Shown here in pieces: positions 1 to 3,316 of a stretch of DNA of 5,481 nt. Positions within the stretch are counted from its first letter, which is position 1; each line of letters opens with the position of its first letter. Position numbers and translations under genes: made by a program. Source of the DNA: JAIVJN01 sp036732565 (lineage in GTDB: Bacteria; Acidobacteriota; Vicinamibacteria; Vicinamibacterales; UBA2999); assembly GCA_036732565.1 (NCBI GenBank), contig DAINCF010000487.1:1-5481 (forward strand), written 5' to 3'. The notes beneath the pieces are model-generated. The model saw only the letters and a program-made list of their open reading frames with translations. It was not told the origin of the DNA and made no database searches.

Positions 1-8
1 GCGAGATT

Positions 9-96
9 GTACGTAGCGCAGGCCTTCAGGCCTGCTTCAGCGGTGAGAGCCGGCCCACCGACGTGTTTGGCGGGCCAGAAGGCCTGCGCTACGTAC
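9..96. repeat. 88-nt inverted-repeat element with 19-bp perfect arms
   Basis: Positions 9-27 (GTACGTAGCGCAGGCCTTC) are the exact reverse complement of 78-96, separated by 50 nt. The left arm overlaps a smaller palindrome, GCAGGCCT (18-25) and AGGCCTGC (28-35) around a 2-nt centre, so two folds compete. AGGCCTGC recurs at 80-87. The loop holds a second nested stem, GGCCC near 52-56 with GGGCC at 72-76. It lies about 65 nt beyond the stop codon of the minus-strand operon, so its transcript could form a stable 3' hairpin. No T tract follows on the minus strand, so it is not a canonical intrinsic terminator. It resembles short dispersed palindromes in acidobacterial intergenic DNA, which is inference from memory, not a search. 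Confidence 0.75.
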
Positions 97-111
97 GTTC
101 GGTAATCAGCT

Positions 112-157
112 GTCTGGGACACGCCCGACTGGGGACATGGAAGTCGGGAACATGGAA
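112..157. repeat. Degenerate tandem repeat, three 15-16-bp units
   Basis: Three successive units are visible: GTCTGGGACACGCCC (112-126), GACTGGGGACATGGAA (127-142) and GTCGGGAACATGGAA (143-157). Units two and three differ by a few substitutions and one indel, and unit one is more diverged. It sits between the inverted-repeat element and the stop codon of the pseudouridine synthase gene. It has no coding role on either strand that I can support. It may be a decayed dispersed repeat of the genome. Confidence 0.5.
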
Positions 158-159
158 AA

Positions 160-1203
160 TCAGGCGTGGGGGCCGGCTTCAGCCGGCCCGAGACCCGTGA
201 CGCGCAGTAACTGCGTCATGTCCTCGGGTAGCGGGGCGACGACCTCGAGGCGTGCGCCACTTGTCGGATGCTCGAACGCCACTTTCCACGCGTGCAGCGC
301 TTGACGAGCAAAGCCAGCGATCACCTGTTGCGTCGCGGGATCCGCCGCGCGTGGCAACGCGGCAGGACCATACGTCGGGTCGCCAAGCAGAGGCCATCCT
401 CGCGCGGCGAGATGGACGCGAATCTGATGCGTGCGACCTGTCACCAGCCGACAGCGCAGCAGCGACAGCCCAGTGTCGCGCGAGACCGCGAGCCGTTCGT
501 ACTTCGTGACGCTCGGCTGTCCGCCGTGCTCGCGAACGACGACTCGGCGCCGATCCCCCGGATCGCGATCGAGCGCGAGATCGATCGTGCCGCGCACGGG
601 TGATGGCCTGCCAACGACGACCGCCAGGTAGTCTTTGGTGACGTCGTTGCGATGCATCGCGCGCTGAACCGCGGCGTGCACCGCCCGCCGCTTCGCGATG
701 AGCAGAACGCCCGACGTCAGTTTGTCCAGGCGTTGAATGATGCCAGGGATCTCGCCAGCCGCATGACCCGGCCCGACTGCGCTCTGTGAGCTTCTTCGAG
801 GCTTCGCCGTAGCGCTTCGCGTGGAGGCGGACAGGTGCCACAGCACGGCGTTCAACAGCGTGCCGGTCGTATTGCGATACGACGGATGCACCACGATTCC
901 CGCCGGCTTGTTGACCGCCAACAGATCATCGTCCTCGTAGAGGATGTCGAGCGGGAGGTTCTCGGCTTGCGGCTGGCCCGGTCTCGTGCGTTCGGGCACT
1001 CGCACGCTCAGGCGATCGCCGGCGGCCAGCCGCCAGGCGGGCCGGTTTGGCGGCTGATCGTTCACCAGCACGCCGCCTTCGGCAATCCAGGTTTGAATCC
1101 GCGTGCGCGAGATGCCGGGCACGTCCGCGAGGTGGCGCAACAGCACACGATCGACGCGAACCCCCACATCGCCGCGGTCAATCGCGATAGTGTGCCAAAC
1201 CAT
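160..1203 (-). CDS. S4-domain RluA-family 23S rRNA pseudouridine synthase (RluC/RluD-like)
   Basis: The 347-residue product should convert specific uridines in large-subunit rRNA to pseudouridine in the cytoplasm. An S4 RNA-binding domain covers about residues 14-68. The catalytic domain follows, with NKPAGIVVHP (98-107), the catalytic loop QRLDKLTSG (157-165; nucleophile Asp160) and VTGRTHQIRVHL (254-265) followed by GDPTYG (274-279). The RluA family usually has His before RLD; here it is Gln157. Residues about 124-147 form an extra Ser/Arg/Ala-rich segment just before the catalytic motif, and the last ten residues are encoded by a GC-rich palindrome. The ATG at 1203 is chosen because the S4 domain begins right after it. 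The same frame stays open upstream to 1899, but there it only shadows the protease gene in another frame. No Shine-Dalgarno is evident; a hairpin ends 9 nt before the start. It is the third gene of the operon, 35 nt after the protease stop. Family call secure; exact target uridine unknown. Confidence 0.93.
   Translation of the reverse strand: MVWHTIAIDRGDVGVRVDRVLLRHLADVPGISRTRIQTWIAEGGVLVNDQPPNRPAWRLAAGDRLSVRVPERTRPGQPQAENLPLDILYEDDDLLAVNKPAGIVVHPSYRNTTGTLLNAVLWHLSASTRSATAKPRRSSQSAVGPGHAAGEIPGIIQRLDKLTSGVLLIAKRRAVHAAVQRAMHRNDVTKDYLAVVVGRPSPVRGTIDLALDRDPGDRRRVVVREHGGQPSVTKYERLAVSRDTGLSLLRCRLVTGRTHQIRVHLAARGWPLLGDPTYGPAALPRAADPATQQVIAGFARQALHAWKVAFEHPTSGARLEVVAPLPEDMTQLLRVTGLGPAEAGPHA
170..189 (-). 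repeat. Perfect 8-bp GC-rich palindrome encoding the C-terminus of the pseudouridine synthase
   Basis: GGGCCGGC (170-177) and GCCGGCCC (182-189) flank the 4-nt loop TTCA. On the coding (minus) strand this gives a strong hairpin within the last codons, encoding GPAEAGP near residues 339-345. The stop codon is at 162-160, with TTTT immediately after it on the minus strand. About 10 nt lie between the stem and the T run, too far for a textbook intrinsic terminator, though weak termination is possible. GCTTCAGC and GCCGGCCC also occur at 34-41 and 49-56 in the intergenic element, suggesting a related repeat family. Confidence 0.6.
763..834 (-). repeat. Possible in-frame repeat insertion inside the pseudouridine synthase gene
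   Basis: This stretch encodes about residues 124-147, a Ser/Arg/Ala/Pro-rich segment between the conserved NAVLWHL helix and the PGIIQRLDK catalytic motif. RluD-type enzymes usually have only a short Gly-rich link there. The DNA contains a direct repeat GCTTCGC (801-807 and 814-820) and has the look of a short dispersed repeat (GCTTCGCCGTAGCGCTTCGC, 801-820). The frame is kept, so the protein would carry a surface loop. The repeat origin is inferred; the extra length relative to the family is judged from memory. Confidence 0.35.
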
Positions 1204-1212
1204 AGGTTGCTT

Positions 1213-1236
1213 GAGTGCCTGGGCGCCTAGGCACTC
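1213..1236. promoter_or_regulatory. Near-palindromic hairpin in the protease/pseudouridine synthase gap
   Basis: GAGTGCCT (1213-1220) and AGGCACTC (1229-1236) are perfect reverse complements around an 8-nt centre, which itself contains the palindrome GGCGCC (1222-1227). It fills most of the 35-nt gap: the protease stop is at 1241-1239, and only 9 nt (1212-1204, AAGCAACCT on the minus strand) separate it from the next ATG at 1203. It occupies the place where a Shine-Dalgarno sequence would be, and none is visible. It could restrict translation of the downstream gene or mark an RNA processing site. No T run follows on either strand, so a terminator is unlikely. Confidence 0.6.
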
Positions 1237-1238
1237 TC

Positions 1239-2258
1239 TTAGCGCATGTAGTTGAACACTATCTCCCGCTGAAGATTCTTGCGCCTGGCGCTCGCCAGCG
1301 AGTGGTCGGAGAAGAAGAAGTTCGTCAGCCGATCCTGCTCGCCGTACTTCTCGAGGAAGCGGCCCCACACGTCCGGCGCTCGACGGACGTCGAAGCCGGC
1401 CTGATACGCGTAGCGCAACCCGACGCGATCGGCCTGGTCCTCGAGGTCGCGCCCGTAGCCGCTGCTCAGCGCCATCATGCCCATGGCGGCCCCGGCTTGG
1501 GCGCCGGCGCGCGCCGCGTCGTTGTCGATCGCTTCGGCCGCGATGAGCGCCCCGAGGCCCGCGAGCTGGGTCCACATCCCGCGCCGCATCTGGCGCCGCG
1601 TATGCTCGTGGGTGTAGTGCGCCAACTCGTGCCCGACGACGATGGCCAGCTCGTTGTCGTTCATCTCGTTCATCATGCCGTTGAACACCCAGATGGCGCC
1701 GTTGCCCATCGCCATCGCGTTCCATTCCTTGTTGTCGATCACGTACACGCGCAGCTGCGACTGATCGACGTACGGCGGCGCGAGGCGTCTGACGAGACCG
1801 CGCACGCGGTTCACGTCCCGACCGTCGGTGGCGAGCTCGCCGATCACCTTCTTGCGTCCCGCTTGGTCCGCCTCGAAGGCGGAGCCCGAGCGGAGCCACG
1901 CCCCCTCCAGCTCCTGAGTGCCGGTCTGCACGTCATTCTCGAAGAGCGCGCTGCCGTTGGGACGAACATCGATCTCGCGCGCGAGCACGCTGCCGTCCGG
2001 CTGTCGCGGTCCGGTGACGCGGACCTCGAAGCCCAGGGGCACGTCCTCGATGCGGGTGATCTTGCCCTTCCACTTGCTGCGCTCGTTGATGCGCACGCGC
2101 TGCGCGTCGACCACGAGCACGCCGGCAGACGGCTTCCACTCCGCGTAGCCATCGAGCTTGACGAATTCCTGCGCGGAGATCTCGGGCGCACCCGCGACGA
2201 GGCCGACGAGCAGCACCGCAGCCAGCAGCACCATCAACGCGCGATCACCGTCAGACAT
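1239..2258 (-). CDS. Secreted M48-family zinc metalloprotease with extra N-terminal domain
   Basis: The 339-residue product is a predicted zinc endopeptidase of the periplasm or cell surface. Residues 7-29 form a hydrophobic signal peptide with likely cleavage after ISA (27-29); there is no lipobox cysteine. Residues about 36-103 form a small beta-rich domain ending in a PDGSVLAREIDV pattern, which resembles DUF5666/OB-like domains (tentative). The peptidase domain runs from about 150 to the end. The zinc motif is HELAH (210-214), the third ligand is probably Glu273 in LEDQAD with Asp277 four residues on, and His319 lies in the C-terminal DHSLASARRKNL segment. The Gly/Ala-rich helix at about 233-266 is typical of the BepA/Oma1-like branch of M48, which acts in envelope quality control. 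The ATG at 2258 has GGAG (2270-2267) with an 8-nt spacer. It begins 18 nt after the FKBP stop, so co-transcription is very likely. Substrate unknown. Confidence 0.93.
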   Translation of the reverse strand: MSDGDRALMVLLAAVLLVGLVAGAPEISAQEFVKLDGYAEWKPSAGVLVVDAQRVRINERSKWKGKITRIEDVPLGFEVRVTGPRQPDGSVLAREIDVRPNGSALFENDVQTGTQELEGAWLRSGSAFEADQAGRKKVIGELATDGRDVNRVRGLVRRLAPPYVDQSQLRVYVIDNKEWNAMAMGNGAIWVFNGMMNEMNDNELAIVVGHELAHYTHEHTRRQMRRGMWTQLAGLGALIAAEAIDNDAARAGAQAGAAMGMMALSSGYGRDLEDQADRVGLRYAYQAGFDVRRAPDVWGRFLEKYGEQDRLTNFFFSDHSLASARRKNLQREIVFNYMR

Positions 2259-2276
2259 GTCACCAGCTCCGGACGT
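2259..2276 (-). promoter_or_regulatory. Ribosome binding site of the M48 protease gene
   Basis: The 18-nt gap between the FKBP stop and the protease start reads ACGTCCGGAGCTGGTGAC on the minus strand. GGAG lies 8 nt before the ATG at 2258. This is the clearest Shine-Dalgarno of the operon and fixes the protease start. The gap is too short for a separate promoter or terminator. Confidence 0.7.
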
Positions 2277-3101
2277 TCATTGTGCGACCCGTATCAGCTC
2301 CACGTCGAACACGAGCATGCCCGGCGGCTTGCCGCGCTCCCCTTTGTAGGCCAGCCTCTCGGGGATCCAGAATCTGGCCTTGTCTCCCGGCGACAGCAGC
2401 TGCACGCCTTCGGTCCAGCCGTCGATGACTTCATTCAGCCCAAACGTCGCCGGCTGCCCGCGCATCACCGAGCTGTCGAACAGCTTTCCATCCGTCGTCC
2501 ATCCCGAATAGTGCACGGTGACGCGGCTGGACTTCGACGGCTTCGCCTCGCCTTTCCCGGTCTTCAGCATCTTGTACGCCAGTCCTGACGGCGTCTTCGC
2601 CGCATCCGCGGGCGGAGCGGCGACGTCCGTCGGAGGCACCTCCGGAGACGGGGCGATCTCGAGCAGCTCCACATCGAACACCAACACGCCTTTCGGACGA
2701 CCGTCCTGACCGTTGTAGGCCAGCTCCTGCGGGATCCACAGCCGCCGCTTCTCGCCGACGACCATCAACTGCACCCCCTCGCCCCATCCTTTGATGACGC
2801 GATTCACCGGAAAAGTGTTCGGTGCCCCGCGCGCGACCGAGCTGTCGAACATCTTCCCGTCCGTCGTCCACCCCGTGTAGTGCACGGTCACGAAGTCCTG
2901 CGCCGTCGGCTTCGCACTGCCTTTGCCCGCCTGCAACACCTTGGACGCCAGGCCGGACGCGGTCTTGTCGGCATCCTTGGGCGCTTCCGCCACGTCTGCG
3001 GGAGCGGGGATGGCTTCTGCCTTCGCAGGCGGCTGCTGCGCGACCACAACGGCGGCCGAGAGCGCGACCGCTCCGGCGAGGACGACTAGGTATCGCTTCA
3101 T
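2277..3101 (-). CDS. Secreted tandem-domain FKBP-type peptidyl-prolyl cis-trans isomerase
   Basis: The 274-residue product should speed prolyl isomerization and assist folding of exported proteins. Residues 1-22 are a signal peptide (MKRY start, hydrophobic core, likely cleavage near VVAQ, 20-22), with no lipobox Cys. Two complete FKBP domains follow, about 47-149 and 169-272, joined by Pro/Ala/Asp-rich linkers. The residues that line the FKBP12 active site are present in both: Tyr75, Phe85, Asp86, Phe97, Val102, Ile103, Trp106, Tyr129 and Phe142 in the first; Tyr198, Phe208, Asp209, Phe220, Val225, Ile226, Trp229, Tyr252 and Phe265 in the second. The domains are offset by exactly 123 codons over this stretch and stay similar at DNA level, so an internal duplication is clear. 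The frame is open upstream to 3305, but that part encodes only the low-complexity octamer repeat. The ATG at 3101 has AGAGGA (3117-3112) 10 nt before it and opens directly into the signal peptide. First gene of the operon. Confidence 0.95.
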   Translation of the reverse strand: MKRYLVVLAGAVALSAAVVVAQQPPAKAEAIPAPADVAEAPKDADKTASGLASKVLQAGKGSAKPTAQDFVTVHYTGWTTDGKMFDSSVARGAPNTFPVNRVIKGWGEGVQLMVVGEKRRLWIPQELAYNGQDGRPKGVLVFDVELLEIAPSPEVPPTDVAAPPADAAKTPSGLAYKMLKTGKGEAKPSKSSRVTVHYSGWTTDGKLFDSSVMRGQPATFGLNEVIDGWTEGVQLLSPGDKARFWIPERLAYKGERGKPPGMLVFDVELIRVAQ

Positions 3102-3134
3102 GCGTGTATCGTCCTCTGGAGTCGCTGCCTTGGG

Positions 3135-3188
3135 CAAGCCTCCAAGCCCCCAAGCCCCCAAGCCCCAAGCCTCCAGTCCCAAGCCCCC
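3135..3188. repeat. CAAGCCCC octamer tandem repeat, G-rich on the operon strand
   Basis: Four in-register 8-bp units start at 3135 (CAAGCCTC) and at 3143, 3151 and 3159 (CAAGCCCC), followed by decayed units to 3188. On the minus strand this reads as G-runs separated by CTT: runs of five, five and four G at 3151-3147, 3159-3155 and 3166-3163, with further runs at 3180-3178 and 3188-3184. The repeat ends 33 nt before the FKBP start, so it probably lies in that gene's 5' leader or promoter. A G-quadruplex is possible, but one loop would be 11 nt long. Translating it gives a spurious Gly/Leu/Trp-rich extension of the FKBP. Confidence 0.75.
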
Positions 3189-3305
3189 GCGCCTTCTCGC
3201 TGTTCGCAATCGGGCACAGAGTTCCGACGGCGCACAGGATTGGCCCGAAGGAACGTCGAAACCCACGCGGGCGCTGCGGGCGCCGCATGGCACCGAGTTC
3301 GCCAC

Positions 3306-3312
3306 GGTGAGG
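3306..3312 (+). promoter_or_regulatory. Ribosome binding site of the ADOP permease gene
   Basis: GGTGAGG lies just before the ATG at 3317, with 4 nt between the end of GAGG and the start codon. The spacing is slightly short. It supports the 3317 start, which also matches the usual N-terminus of the family. Confidence 0.5.
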
Positions 3313-3316
3313 CGTC

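Larger units (their letters stand above)
3102..3316. promoter_or_regulatory. Divergent intergenic region between the FKBP operon and the permease gene
   Basis: These 215 bp separate two genes transcribed away from each other, so they should contain both promoters. I could not find a convincing -35/-10 pair on either strand, as expected for GC-rich DNA outside the well-studied groups. Visible elements are the FKBP ribosome binding site (3112-3117), the CAAGCCCC octamer repeat (3135-3188), a small GGCGC/GCGCC hairpin (3270-3284) and the permease ribosome binding site (3306-3312). No RNA gene was recognised. Confidence 0.5.

Noticed and set aside
9..96. Insertion sequence end or attachment site
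   Set aside because: There is no transposase or integrase in the window and no visible target-site duplication; only the palindrome itself is supported.
156..189. Intrinsic terminator at the end of the operon
   Set aside because: A strong stem exists, but about 10 nt separate it from a run of only four T, and the stem is inside the coding sequence. Listed as a repeat instead.
1204..1899. Open-frame extension of the pseudouridine synthase to 579 residues
   Set aside because: It lies over the M48 protease gene in another frame, encodes Arg-rich low-complexity sequence, and the S4 domain starts right after the ATG at 1203.
1215..2588. 457-codon plus-strand ORF
   Set aside because: It is antisense to the M48 and FKBP genes, which have clear catalytic motifs. 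Its product is His/Arg/Val-rich with no recognisable domain, as expected for antisense frames in GC-rich DNA.
3135..3188. CRISPR array
   Set aside because: The units are 8 bp and contiguous, with no spacers and no cas genes.
3102..3305. 68-residue N-terminal extension of the FKBP
   Set aside because: It translates the octamer repeat (Gly/Leu/Trp-rich) and would bury the signal peptide; the ATG at 3101 has its own ribosome binding site.
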